From assembly GCF_000182925.2 (NCBI RefSeq), contig NC_026501.1, forward strand, positions 9,465,917-9,529,916: a stretch of DNA of 64,000 bases. The letters run 5' to 3'. This DNA comes from Neurospora crassa OR74A (lineage: Eukaryota > Ascomycota > Sordariomycetes > Sordariales > Sordariaceae). Of this stretch, positions 35,935-49,130 are shown in pieces (the stretch's first letter is position 1; every line of letters starts with the position of its first letter). The translations under genes and the position numbers were made by a program. The notes under the pieces were generated by a model, which worked only from the letters and a program-made list of their open reading frames with translations, was not told where the DNA came from and searched no databases.

Positions 35935-38900
35935 AAACCAAACTCTAATTATATACGGAATATAATATAAATTAAGAGGATAAAGGTATTATAAAAATAA
36001 ACGGCTAAATAATGAGACTTTAGGCGAGTATAATACTATAGCTAATAAAATTTCCACTATCGTTTTAGGGGAGGTTTCTTTCTTATATTCTAACTTTTTT
36101 TTTACTAATAAATAGTTAGATAATGAAACCTTAGGCGAGTATAATACTATAGTTAATAAAGTTTCTATTATTATTTTAAAGGAAGTTTCTTTCTTATATT
36201 CTAACTTTTTTAGAACTAAATATTATAGGATCGATATATAGGCGTAAATTAGAGGGTTATATTATATTTTCCATTCCTCGCCTCTTACTATTTAATATAA
36301 ATTATTATACTTTTGTATCGTTATAAGGGAAGAGAAGATAAAAAAAGAAATATCCTCTTATTAATAACAAATTCCTTAATAGCAAAAAGAGAAATTACAA
36401 ATACCTCTCGTAGTTCTTATCTTATTTTTTATTTTATTAAAATACTTTATTTCGATTTTCCTATTGATAAATATAAGTCCCTTACTCGCTTTAATCGAAA
36501 GAAACTATAAGAATATTATATTCTAAATTTTTATTTTCAAAATTAAATTCATTTATTCTAATAAGTACCTATCTTCTTAATTAGAAGCCTTATAGGGGCT
36601 ATCCGTATTAATTTATCTATTTTTAGAAAAATGTATTAACGGTTTCAATCCGTAATTATTAAATTATACTCTAATAGGCTTATTTAGAATCATTACTAGT
36701 ATTAAACTAACTACGAATACAAAATTTATTTATTTATATTTAGTAAGATTAGTTACTAAAATAATTAGTATAATTAAATACTAATATAGTTCTAGGTAAT
36801 TAAAATAATTAAAGACGGATCCGTTTCCTTTGAGACGAATTCTTCCTTTAGTTAATTATTATTTATAATTAGAGGTTTTTACTTAATAATATTATTTATT
36901 AATATAGGTCCTAAATTATAATTAACTATAGTTCTTTAAAATAAATCTATTATTTAATAATAAAATCCGCCGCACATTAATCCTTTTAATAAATATATTA
37001 GTAATAAATCTATTATAAAGTAATATAGTAATTAGAATTTTAATTCTTTATAATACTATAATACTAATAAATTTATTCAATTACTCTCCTCGCTCTTAAT
37101 ATAATAAATACAAATAAAACTCTTTAAATCCAATAACTAACCTCCTCCTTCACCCTACTCCCCTCTAATCTACTTAAAGTCCGCCCCTTCTTCTTTAACT
37201 ATAGATTCTTAAATATAAATCTAATTAGGATTACCGAACGATAACCTTACTATCGAATAACTATATCTAATTATATTCTTCTTTATTCGAATAAAAAAAT
37301 AAAAATATAATAGTATAAAGTAAAAGGGGTTAATAAACCCTCGAACTTTTTCTATAGAGAAATAAGGGAATAAAAAACAATAATATATCCAACGACCTAA
37401 AAATATAGCTCGGAAATTTTTTAGGCTATTTCCCCCAAATATTATTCGACGATACTTAGAAATCTTCTATACGGAAATTACCTATTACTAAACCCCGGAA
37501 ATAATTTTCCCTATAATTACCTAAGTTACTAATTAGATTATTATATTTATACTTAAAATTCTAAAGGTAGCGTCCGCGCCTCTAAACCTCTAGAAATCTA
37601 ATATAAAATTAAAGGATTTCTAAATAATTTATACTTAATTCTTAAAATCTATTTCCAAATTAGCATTTCTAGGCCGTATCTCTAAGTTATCGGATAGGCC
37701 CTAAAGCGTAATTGTAAGGGTTTAAATATATATAATATAAATTAATTAATTAAAATTAGTAAGCGGTGTAGGGTTATTTCGTAATCCGCTATATATAGAG
37801 CGTATTAATTTCGCTAATATTAGCCCGAAAAATTGGTTTTTAATATATTAAGCGCTAATATTTAATAAAGTAATAAAGTAACCAATTAATTAAAGTAGAT
37901 CCTAATTAATTACTAACTACTTAAATAAGACTTTTAGTCTACTAAGTATATATTTATATTTTTATTTTGTAGGGGCGTCGATAAACCTATTTTAATAGGC
38001 TTATTCTAAATAGTAAACCGCGGGTAAACAATTATAATATAGGAAGAAGCCTATATATATTATTTATTTATTATAAATATAAAATTTCCTTTATATTTCT
38101 AAATAAAATTATAAATTAAAAACGAAATTAAAAAAGCGAATTCCTATATACTAAATATTATATTATCCTTATACCTCTCGTCTAATATCTATTATAACTT
38201 CTTTTTCAATATATCTTAATAGAAATACCCGTAGACTGAGAACTATATAGGCCCCTATAAATAATAATTATAATAATGAATAAAGGTACAAATATATTCT
38301 ATTTATATTATATATAATAAATAGTTTAATAAGGAGCGGTTTAACTTATAATACCGCCCTTACGTATATAAATACGAATTTTATTCCGCTTATTTACTAA
38401 ATACCTCCTTACCCCCCCCCTTCCCCCCTTCCTTCTTATTAAATTTAATTTTCCCTAAATCTTTACTTTTTCAACTCCTACTTTACATTTCTTACTTTTA
38501 ATAATATGTATTATTATATACTTTTACTACTTTAAATACCTCCTTTACTATTCTAATTACTTTATTATATTTATTTACTAATATAACCGCTACTTAAATT
38601 TAACCGCTTTAGTAATTGAAAATTCGGGTTAAATACTGTATTAAAGATTTAATATAGGCTACTATTTATCTTTTACCTATCGCTACTAAAATTCGTTTCC
38701 TTTAATAATTAAGGACTTATATTAAATAATATATTAAAGATATTCGAAGTAATTTAAGGGAATATAATTTAATTTAATACTTTACTATTCGGTTACTAAA
38801 AATTTGTTTTGTAATATTATTATAATTGTAATTCCTAACCTATATTATAATAGAAAGCGGAAGAAGTTAAACAAATAATATTATATAATAGGTTCTAATA

Positions 38901-41900
38901 ATACGGGTAAAATAGAGGTTTAAGACCCTATACCTACAATATCCATTTGAATATTATTAATTTATTTACTAATATAAATTATATAAAGAAATATCGCTAA
39001 CAATAATATAACTTCTAACTACCAATCCGCACCGCCGAATACGAAATTTAAGGATTCGTATAGTATAATATAGAGGGATAAGGAGTATTTCCTATTATAA
39101 TTTTAAATATAAGAATAGGTACTCCTAAATTCTATACTACTTAATTATAAAGTAAATTCTTTATTTACTCTTCCTATTATAATATATATTAATTCGCTAT
39201 AAATATAATAGTAAAGTATATTTATTCTACTACTATTATTCAAGGCTCTACCTTTCCAACTTTTACTAAAATATATAAAGTTGTCCGGAATAATATTTAA
39301 TATCTAAAATATTTAATTAGCTTAAGAGGACTACTAGTCCGTTCCAATAGACCTACTTACTTTTAAACGTATTTCTAGCCCATTTATATTAACTATTATT
39401 AAAAACGCTTATAATAAATACTAATTGCTCGTCCTTGCTATTCTACTCCCTAAGTAGAGGGATATTTAGGGTAAAACTTACAAAAAAGTATATATATAAC
39501 TATATTTCAAAGTAAGCGCCATCGATCTTCTCGCAATTAATAAGCAATTATAAGGGATATACCCTAATTCTAAAGGTATATTCCTTACTCCGAATTTCTA
39601 AATAAAATTTAGGCTACTATAGGATTAGAAAGGCCTTATTACAATATATAAACTAATAAGTCTATTTAAATAAACTACTACTGTTTAAATACTATATTCG
39701 AATCTAATATTCCTATACTATACTATTTAATTACAGCTCGAAATAATTAATATTAAATAGTCTAACAATTTAAACTATTTAGATAATATATTTAAATTAT
39801 ATACTTCGGATTACTACCCGGTACCAATCCTAAAGACTAATTACCTACTAAATTACTGCCGGAAAGGGAATTAGCTTTTATATATCTACCTATTAAATTT
39901 TATTAAAAGTATTAGAATTAATATTAATAATACCAATTTAATAAAAGCGGTATTACGCTATAGGCCGGATAATATACTAATACGTTCTTACTTTAATTTA
40001 CTTTACTTAATAGAAATAGTTCTATACGGAATTAAAAATAATATATATAATATATATTACGCCTTACCTATATTTTATTTCCGCTATTTTATATACTAAT
40101 TAAAATATTATTCTTATAAATGCCTCTAGCGTTTAACTATCTTACTAATTTAAAAACCCAATATTATAAATTAAAGTAATTAATTATAATATCTTCTATA
40201 TTAGGTTTAAACTTATTAAATAAGCAGTATTTTATTATATTATAATATTTTTATAAATATAATTAATTTTATAGGTAAATATTCGGATAGTACAATTGGA
40301 GGTTCGGATAGAAAAGATAATGGGCGTAGTAACTTCGATATATAATACGCTTTCGAATTGGAATAGGCTAATATTAAGGATTATATATTAAAATTAGTCG
40401 GGGCTAAACTGTACTTTATAGGATATTATATTAGATTTATAAAAGGGTTTGTAGTATTATGAATAAAGTAACTTCCTTTTAAAATTAATATAGGTTTGAA
40501 TTTTTATAAAATTATTTAAACGTATAGTTACTATACTTCTTAATTTATTTATCCTCTAACCTAGCGATTTGGGTATTAGTATTAAATAATTTTATATACC
40601 CGTCTTTTCCTTCTCTATAGATAAACGTTAATTACTTCTTAAGCCGTTTAAAGATTATTTCTTTATAGAGAAACTTTAAACCTATATAGATTTTAACGTT
40701 TAAAGTTTCTTTATAAGGAAAGAATAAATCTTACGAGGGAAATTATATTTAATAACCTATTTAATAATATTATTCGATTTAAATAATTGCCTATTATTAA
40801 ATATCCCCGGTCGGCGTTATTCGGGTTGCTTACTACTATACGAAAAAATAGAGAGAATAATTTTTATTTTAGCGAAGCCCCTTCTATATTTAATTTTTAA
40901 ATTATAATTTAACTAATTATACGGAATTATAAAAAACCCTACTCGTTTAGGCTAAATTCAAATTAAATTAGGCGTTTCTAACCCTAACGAATATATAGGG
41001 AGGTAAAGAAATATATGCGGGTTTACTATATAGAATAAAAGTAATAAATATTGGGAAAGATAAACGGATTTTAAAAGGTATATTGAAAATATTATATAAG
41101 AATTTTTTTAAGTATTAAACCGATACTTTCGGCTTCTACTAATTTATTTATATAGTATTTTAATTTTAGTAAGTGAAATAATATTAATTTACTTTATCCT
41201 AATTATATTCTAGCTAACTTTTACCTAGTAATTACCTATCTTCGCCCCTAAATACTATACTCCGTTTCTCTAATTCCTTTAATAAAGTATAAATAAAGCT
41301 AATTGCGTTAAACTTTATAAATAAATTATTAATTGAAGTTTCTATAAATATTTTAATAAAATTTTTATTTACTATAAGCGTTATTTTAAAAGTACTCCTA
41401 CTAATTATAAGGAAAACGTTTATATAGGGTATTTAAGGCATCCTCTAAATAGGGCAATTATTATAGCGAATATATTAATAATTCGGAAGGGTATAGAATA
41501 TTATTATATCCCTAAAGGATACGGATCTTAATATTTAACGGTTAATATATAGCGCTTATAAAGTATAGGGTAGGAATAGAATTCTTCTAATACTTTCTAT
41601 TATAGTTGCTCTTTAAGTATATATTTCGAATTTATATATAATAAAAAAATACGGAATAAAAATTTATTGGTATACTCTTTTAATCCAATCTTTTAAATAG
41701 GGGTAAACGTAGTAGAAGACTTAAGGGTAAAAGGGGTTAATTTTAAATTATTTAATAAATAGTTTAATTTAGTAATTAAAAATTATAAAGAATAATTTAA
41801 ATAAAAGGTTCTACTATATAAATAAAGATAATTCTTAAATTAAGGGCGTTATTGTAAATATTTAATTAAATTAAATAATTAAGTACTTCGATTATTTAAA

Positions 41901-43456
41901 TATATAAATATATTATAATTCGCTAAATTAAATTAAAATCTTTAATTAATTATTATAGGCGGGTAAGTAGAGGCGTCTTAGTATAAGTAAGGGTTTATAC
42001 TTATAACAGAGCTGTATACTTAAAGTATCTTGTACGAAAATATAAATTACTAAATTTTTATTAACTATATTATTTCCCTATAAGGAAACTTTACTTCGAA
42101 GAAGTGTAGTTGAAAGTAGAGAAAGATAAATTGGGAGGAAACTTTTATAGAATACTTCGCCTTACTAATAGAATTAGGGAATATCTTCTATAAAGAAGTA
42201 AATTATTAGGTTTTTTTTAATTGCGTTATTTCTTTATAGGAAAACCTTACTTCGAAATATAGTTAAAGGAAAATAAGGAAAAATAAATTGGAAGGAACGA
42301 TCGGAAGGGGAAGAGGGGGGCTTTTATAAAATACCTCGCCTTCCTAGTAGAATTAAGGAGTATTTTATATAGAGAAGTAAATATAGTTTCTCTATAAGGA
42401 AATTTTATTTCGAAGATATATTATTAAAGAAAGGGAATATATATACTTTAGAATAAATAATCCAAGGCTTTATAGGAAATATTGTAAGGGAATAATACTA
42501 ATTTACCGACCTTTAATTTTACTCTTTAATCCTATCCTTAATACTTCAAAATTATTATAATTAAAAGCCTCCTTTCAATACCCTATCCCCCCATCTTAAC
42601 TTATACTTAAATTTTATTTACCCCGGAGGTATAAAGGCTATTATTTATAGTATTTAGACTATTATCGTATAGGTTTAAAAGGTTAATAAAATTACTATTT
42701 GTAATATAAGACTAAATTAGTCCTACCTAAATAGGACTATAACTATATTCATTATAGTAGTAATATAGTAATAGAAGTATTTTTTAGTAATAGAAAAGCT
42801 TTAAATTGGGGTTGGAAGTAATCCTTTTACTATACTATTATTATAATAAATATAGCCTACGTTCTTAAGGTTCTAGGCTAAGAACTTTAAAGGTAGTTCA
42901 AGGAGAGCTTTATTTAAAATACTTCTATTTTTATTACCTCTAAACTACTTCTATTATTTATTATTTATATCTATAGACTATATTGCTATTAATTTTATAC
43001 TATTACTATATTTATATAGCCTCTTCCTACTGAGCCCCTTTACTAAATTAGTTAAGTATTATTAAATTACCTTCTTTTTTTCCTACTAGAACTATTAGAA
43101 ATAAATTTTAGTAATTTTAAATACCCTTTTACCCCTACTAATTTATTTAAAGGACGTCCTTTTATTTTATTCTTTTAAATATATACAAATTTATTTAATA
43201 TATTACCTCGGTTTCTAATTTTATATTCGGGCTGGGAGTTAATTATTATCCTTCTACTTTCTACTCTCTATTAATATAGTACGCTTCTTACGGTTTAGGT
43301 TATTCGGAGTATTATTAATAGTATTATTAGTAAACGGCTATTAAAGAGAGGTAGTAGGGGATATATATATTTAAAAACGATATTACTAGGGTTAATATAA
43401 AGTATATAAGTAGGGCGGAAAGAAATAGGCTGAATAGTATTATTTAAAGTATATAT
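35935..43456. other. AT-rich RIP-degraded sequence right of the chromovirus
   Basis: No gene can be named. Decayed plus-strand frames with RIP-type stops are visible at about 38.6-40.4 kb but show no diagnostic motif. Palindrome copies lie at 37347, 40668, 40706, 42073, 42229 and 42387. Confidence 0.5.
36009..36225. repeat. Two-copy 111-bp tandem duplication
   Basis: TAGGCGAGTATAATACTATA recurs at 36021 and 36132; each copy continues to GTTTCTTTCTTATATTCTAA. Differences are mainly C/T and G/A. Confidence 0.75.
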
Positions 43457-43700
43457 TTTATAGGGGGAAGGAGTAAAGTATTAGAATTATTAAGGGTATT
43501 AGAAATGAGGGGGGTAATATAAATAAAAGTATATTATAAGGGGAAGGAGTAAAGTATTAGAATTACTAGGGGTATTAGAAATAAGGGGGGTAATACGGAT
43601 AAAGGTATATTATAGGGGAAAAGAATAAAATATTAGAATTATTAAGGGTATTAGAAATAAGGGGGGTAATATAAATAAAATAATAATAATATAAAGATGT
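43457..43700. repeat. 76-bp minisatellite, three copies
   Basis: GA(G/A)TAAARTATTAGAATT recurs at 43471, 43547 and 43623 (period 76). Each unit contains a G-run (AGGGGGGTAATA). The array runs into the N gap, so the copy number may be larger. Confidence 0.85.
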
Positions 43701-43716
43701 TAATATATACAATTTG

Positions 43717-43816
43717 NNNNNNNNNNNNNNNNNNNNNNNNNNNNNNNNNNNNNNNNNNNNNNNNNNNNNNNNNNNNNNNNNNNNNNNNNNNNNNNNNNNN
43801 NNNNNNNNNNNNNNNN
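43717..43816. other. Assembly gap (100 N) between two minisatellites
   Basis: Flanked by a 76-bp array on the left and an 82-bp array on the right, which probably caused the break. Confidence 1.
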
Positions 43817-44100
43817 TTAATATTAATTAAACTTAATTAGAAATATACATTAAAGCCGAAGAATAAAGGGACCGAACTTAAAGAGAAGTAAATAACTTTT
43901 AATATTAATTAAATTTATTTAAAAATATATATTAAAGCCGAAGAATAAAAGAATTAAATTTAAAGAGAAATAGATAACTTTTAATATTAATTAGATTTAG
44001 CTAAAAATATACGTTAAAGCTAAAGAATAAAGGGATTGAATTTAAAGAGAAGTAAATAACTTTTAATATTAATTAGATTTAGTTAGAAATATTACGCTAA
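43817..44100. repeat. 82-bp minisatellite, about 3.4 copies
   Basis: TTAATATTAATT recurs at 43817, 43899, 43981 and 44063 (period 82). Units share AAAGCCGAAGAATAAAG and AAAGAGAARTARATAACTT. The left end is cut by the gap. Confidence 0.88.
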
Positions 44101-44279
44101 TACCTTATAATAGGTATTTTAGATTAGGAATTAGTATAGAAATAATATAATAAGGAGGAGAATATAAGTATATAAATTATTTAAGTATATTCTAATATTA
44201 AATTTATTATATTAGAGGAAAGAGAAGTAACCGATTTAAATATAGTTATTTTAAATCTATTTAGTCCTAAACCTAACTA

Positions 44280-45100
44280 CTATATACAATTCAATTTTAA
44301 TACCCTCCCAGCCGAGGTCTAAATTAGGATTTTTAAACTTTAATTATTTAAAAAGGGTAAATTTATTTATATTATTTCCCAATTCGACCCCTTTATCCCA
44401 AATAAAGACTTTCTAGAGGAAGTAGCGTTTAGAAACCGAAGTAGTCTTAAAAATATCTTTTTTTTAGGGAAGCGCAATTATAATATTATTCAAAGTAATT
44501 AACCCCTTAATTTATTCCTCCGTATCCTTCTAATATACTATTAATTCTTCTTTATTAGTACCTACTACTTTTATAGCTTTAATTTATTTACTTTCTCTAA
44601 TTTAGGCGAATTTTTATAGTTTTGCTAAGGGATTGGTCCGGCTTATATTAGCCGTTTATAGTACTTTAAGATTATATTAATAAGAAATTAATATTTAATT
44701 ATTCCTTTGGACTAGAATAGTCGTATCCTTATTTTGCACCGTACTTCCCCTCTTAATTTTCTCTTAGACTATTATCGTCTCAAAAATTTAATTATTTTTA
44801 TTAATAAAAATAGGAAAATATATACCCATCGTCGGTATAAAAATTTAATAATTTAAAATTTTATAGTTCGTTAAACCGCTAGCTAACCTAATTAGTATAA
44901 ATATTGTACTTTCCACTATATTTAAGGAATAGATTTTATCTATACCCTCCGTAGTCTAAAATAAATTCGCTTTTATAATTTATATAAAGCTATTATATTT
45001 ATATTTAGAATTACTATTTATAAGTTAGTAGCCGATTAATTATTCGTTGAAGACGTTATAAATATTATTACTATATAGAAAGTATCTAATTGTTGGGAAA
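44280..45100 (+). pseudogene. RIP-degraded gene, possible 2EXR/F-box-like N-terminus
   Basis: A plus-strand frame reads QFNFNTLPAEV-IRIFKL-LF, then FIYIISQFDPFIP and DFLEEVAFRNRSSLKNIFF, with stops almost only at positions where Gln or Trp would fit. FNxLPAEVQIRIF resembles the start of fungal 2EXR or F-box-type domains. The resemblance is short, so the family is tentative. A second feature supporting former coding is low stop density for about 600 bp. Confidence 0.35.
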
Positions 45101-45309
45101 GTTTAAGATTGGAGAATTTAGAGCCTCTTTTTAGTAATAATAGCTAATAAGAGGCTTAGAATCCTAATTAAGTAAATTAGAAGCTCGTTAAAAGCTTTTA
45201 TAATAATAATACTAATATAAAGTTATATAACTAATTCCTTAATAGGGTTTATAATATTAATATTCCGTTGTATATAAATATAAATAGTAATCTAAAATAA
45301 AGGTACTCT

Positions 45310-45390
45310 TCGAATTCAGGAAGTTCGAATTCTTTAAACTTAAATTTTTTAAATTTAAATTCTTCAAATTCAAACTTAAATTTTTCTTCT
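45310..45390. repeat. Simple AAATTCTTTAAACTTAAA-type repeat
   Basis: TTCGAATTC, TTTAAACTTAAATTT and TTCAAATTC variants alternate for about 80 bp. Confidence 0.65.
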
Positions 45391-46823
45391 AACGGACCGT
45401 ATTATAAATATAGAAGTCCAATTATAAATACTATAGGAAGTTCTATTACTTATATTATTAATTTTAATAATTTAAAATCTACGTCCAATCCTAATATAGA
45501 AACTAATTTATTATTTAAAAGTATTACTAGAAGGAAGGCTATTAATATAATAATTAAACTCTTATTAGATTTAGACAATAATAGCCTCTTCGTTAATTAA
45601 TATAATTATTAATAATAATATTAGCCTAGCCTAACCCCCTACCCCTTAGAAGGAAGCCTTAGTATAATAATATCCGTCCTAGCCCGACTCTATTCCTTTA
45701 TACTTATAAGTTCTATAATTTTTAGTTTCCTAAATAGAGGCTTTTCTATTCTAGCCAACTTTAAACGTTTAAAAACTCCTTCCAAATTTAGTTCTAGGAA
45801 TAATTTAATACTAAGAGGAAATCCTTAAAACTTCGCTTCGTTATTTAATATTTAATTAATATCATCAGTAATAAAGTACTTACCTTCTAATAATATAATT
45901 ACTTTAAAATTTATTAATATAATAGCTTTAAGGAGGGGTTCTATATTTTTATCCTTATCGAAATCGTTTTCTTAATTACTTTCGAGGTCGGTTCCTAAAT
46001 TTAGGTCTTTAGTTATTGAGAGAAATAGGAATAGGAATGGAAGTTAAGCGGGATTAGTATTTAATTATAAAATATATTTATAATATAAATTTTTAGGGAA
46101 TTTAGGATTAAACCTATTCGTTAAATAAATTCCAAAACTATCCAAGAGGGAGAGTATTAATTTAACGAATATAAATAAGGATAGCGAGGATAATAGTTAT
46201 AGTAGTAATTTACTTAGAAGAAATAGTAAAAGTAGGAATAGGGAATTAATAACGATTAATAGGGATAATAATGAGAATGGGGATTAAAATATAAAGGGTC
46301 GGGATAGTGGGTATAAAAGGAATAGCGATATTAAGATAGTAGATTCGGTTTAGGTTTAATTCTATTTTAATAAGGTATTAGAGGATAGAAATAATATTTT
46401 TACTTAAGAATAATATATATATTTAATATTAAAGTAAGTATTAAATTAATTTAGTTAATACCCTTTTTTATTTATAAATACCTTAAATTATATTACTAAT
46501 ATATTTTTAGTAGGTTAGTAGCCCTTAGAGGGATTTAGAAATACCTACCTAGTATTTAATTTATTGAAGGCTACCTTTTACCGCTAAATTAAATATTAGA
46601 ATTAATTATTTTCTAATTCTTCTTTATTTATATCTATATATTTCTATTCCCCCAAACCTCTTTATACACCTCCCTAGGGGCTATATCCTTATAGAATCTA
46701 ATTAAATTCCCCTTTTAATTATAATTCCTTTTAACCTTACTAAATTTCTTCGTATATTTATTATACTAACGCTACTTCTACTACTACCGTATTATTACTA
46801 TATAAGGAAGTATACTTTCATTC

Positions 46824-46923
46824 NNNNNNNNNNNNNNNNNNNNNNNNNNNNNNNNNNNNNNNNNNNNNNNNNNNNNNNNNNNNNNNNNNNNNNNNNNNNN
46901 NNNNNNNNNNNNNNNNNNNNNNN
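46824..46923. other. Assembly gap (100 N)
   Basis: Exactly 100 N; it precedes the second copy of the SNF2-associated downstream repeat. Confidence 1.
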
Positions 46924-48084
46924 CTCAAAAAGAAAATATATATAAATATTAATTATACTACAATACCGAATTTTATATATAAGTATTATATAAATCTATA
47001 TAAAAGTCTATATAATAGTACTAATAGGAAAAAAAATTTGGATTATATAATAAATTAGTAAATAAATTTGGACCTCCTCGGATTTATTGGAGTTTTATTC
47101 GAAATTAGTTAGTAGATCGACGGATTTTATTGGATATTTTACCCCTCTTCGTAAATAATAGGTATAGAATAATATAAATTACGTAATTATATATATATTT
47201 ACTAATATAGGAGGAATAATTTTAATCCTTTCTTTAAAATTTTTTTTATCCGATTATTTTTTAATTATTTAAATATTTATTACTTTACCACTATTACTCC
47301 ACCGCTATTATAGGATCTATCGAAGGTAATTAACGACTTATTTTATAAAATAGTACTTATTTACTATAAATTTACAGCCTTTAACGTATATAAAGAATAT
47401 TTAAATAGTAATTAGAAACCCGCTAAACCCGAGGATAAAGGTAAACGCTAGACTATAGTACCCCTTCTAAAGGCTAATAAATATACAAATATAGGGATTA
47501 ATTATTAATTTATCCCTAAATTATCCTTACTAACTTCCGTAGGGTGTATATATAATCGCCCTTAGTAAAATCTTCTACCGTTAGAAGGAATTTAAACCGG
47601 ATTATTATAGCATAGATATTTAATATAATTTTAATATAAATAAAATTTGAAAGTTATTAAAATTAATATAAAAATTAATATTTAATTATACTAAATTATA
47701 TTTACAATTTATAGTAATTTAATTAAATATTTAAAGGGTATTTATAATATCCCTAAGGAATATTTACTAAATATTTTAGTTAGAAGTATTAAAATTAAAG
47801 TTTATATAGCTACTATTAGTATATAACTTAACGCTACAAAATCTCAATACAATTAAACTAATTATAAATAAATTTAAAATAGTATAAGGATTTAATAGTT
47901 TCTATAACTTTAAATTAGGCTATAACTATCCCTATCCTTAATAGGACTTTATACCCAATTATTCCTAAAAAATATAAGGCAATAAATTTCAATAGAGAAT
48001 TAGATTTAGTTATTTAGGTTAGAAACGCTCTCTAAACCTATATATTAAATTTGCCTTTAATTTAAAACAAATAGTAAAAGGATA

Positions 48085-48285
48085 AATAAAAAGTATAGTA
48101 GGAGAAGTAGTTAGAGGATAAGTAGTAGGAGGATAAATAAGAAAAATAATAGGAGGAGAAATAGTAGGAGGATAAATAGTAGGAAAATAAATAGGAAATA
48201 TATTAGGAGAAGTAGTAGGAAGATAAGTAGTAGGAGGATAAGTAGGAAATATAGTAGGAAAAATAGTAGGAAGATAAAGAAGATT
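48085..48285 (+). pseudogene. Gln-Glu-Asp-Lys-rich coding repeat with CAG turned to TAG
   Basis: The frame reads (TAG TAG GAG GAT AAR)n, which fits an original QQEDK-type repeat whose Gln CAG codons became TAG by RIP. It continues into DSDLTDL and other open sequence. It lies 5' of the 48420-48740 repeat, so it was probably the acidic C-terminal tract of the same decayed gene family as the SNF2 remnant. Confidence 0.6.
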
Positions 48286-48419
48286 CGGATTTAACGGATT
48301 TATAATTAGAATTTAAAGATAGAAGGGTACAAGGGAACTAGTAAAATAATAAGGCGGAGGAAGAGGCGGATAGTTTTATATAAATACCCTTTTAGAAGAA
48401 TAAGAATATAAATCTCCTA

Positions 48420-48740
48420 ATTATACTTCTAATATATCCTTAATATATTACTAATAATTCTTAAATTAATATTTAATAAATAAAGAAAATATATAAGCAA
48501 TACTATAATATATATTCCTCTACTCCGTTTATTTATACGCTATATAAAGCAATTAAATATAATTATAAATTTTTAAAATATATTTTATAGAATTTATACT
48601 AATTATAAATTTATTATAGGCCCTCCCCCTATCTATTACAATAATAATAATAAAGGCCGGGGCTATATTATTTAGGACGAATTCTATTGCAATATAGGTA
48701 AGCCTATAGAAATTATAGTTTCTTCGTTTAAAGTTTAAAC
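48420..48740 (+). repeat. Copy 2 of the dispersed repeat (partner at 24730-25050)
   Basis: It shares the C-rich marker TTTATTATAGGCCCTCCCCC and surrounding sequence with the copy at 24730-25050, in the same orientation. Confidence 0.55.
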
Positions 48741-49130
48741 TTAATAATTATAGTTAAAGTATTAGAATTAGTAATAGTAGGGATAATTAAAATAAATTAG
48801 AAATAAGTTAAGGATAAATTAAATTACCCTTAAACTATTTAATCCTTAATTATATTTATAGCGCTCTATTAGTATTAGGTCCTTCTATAAATAAATTGTT
48901 TCTCTATAAGGAAAATCTTCTATAAGCAATTAAAGATCTTTCTCCGTAGGGAAATTTTTATGTGCATATTATTCCCTATATAGGTAGACGTATTAATAGT
49001 ATTAAATTTGATTTCGTTTATAATAGTATTACCGAAATATTGGACAAAAGGAGACTGTAAGCCTTATAAGGAGAAATAATCCTACTTAATATTATTATTA
49101 AAGTAACTCTATACGAATACGTTTTGCAGT

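Larger units (their letters stand above)
19267..48954. repeat. Dispersed 16-bp palindrome TTTCYYTATARGGAAA, about 20 copies
   Basis: The span covers first to last copy. A perfect palindrome TTTCCCTATAGGGAAA is at 19423-19438. Close variants start at 19267, 19586, 19681, 20250, 20288, 20978, 21778, 21813, 23441, 24291, 24453, 24564, 37347, 40668, 40706, 42073, 42229, 42387, 48899 and 48939. Nearly all differences are C/T on the left arm or G/A on the right arm. The core contains no CpA or TpG, so it is a poor RIP target. I saw no comparable copies in the gene-bearing arms. Function unknown. Confidence 0.7.
15995..49130. other. 33-kb RIP-mutated, AT-rich block
   Basis: The composition is strikingly AT-rich with TpA everywhere and little CpA/TpG. 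Decayed coding sequences show Gln/Trp/Arg codons turned to TAG, TAA or TGA and Asp turned to Asn, on both strands. That is the product expected of RIP (C:G to T:A, preferring CpA). Both edges are sharp: composition changes within tens of bases near 15990 and near 49130. Contents include nested LTR retroelements, a SNF2 helicase remnant, minisatellites and seven 100-N gaps. Such blocks in Neurospora are normally constitutive heterochromatin (H3K9me3 and DNA methylation); that state is inferred, not visible. Confidence 0.9.

Noticed and set aside
43457-44100. CRISPR-like array
   Set aside because: The units are contiguous minisatellites without repeat-spacer alternation, in a eukaryotic genome.
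15995-49130. The AT block as a centromere
   Set aside because: At 33 kb it is far smaller than Neurospora centromeric regions and has genes close on both sides. A dispersed RIP island is simpler, though a window this size cannot exclude that it continues a larger structure elsewhere.
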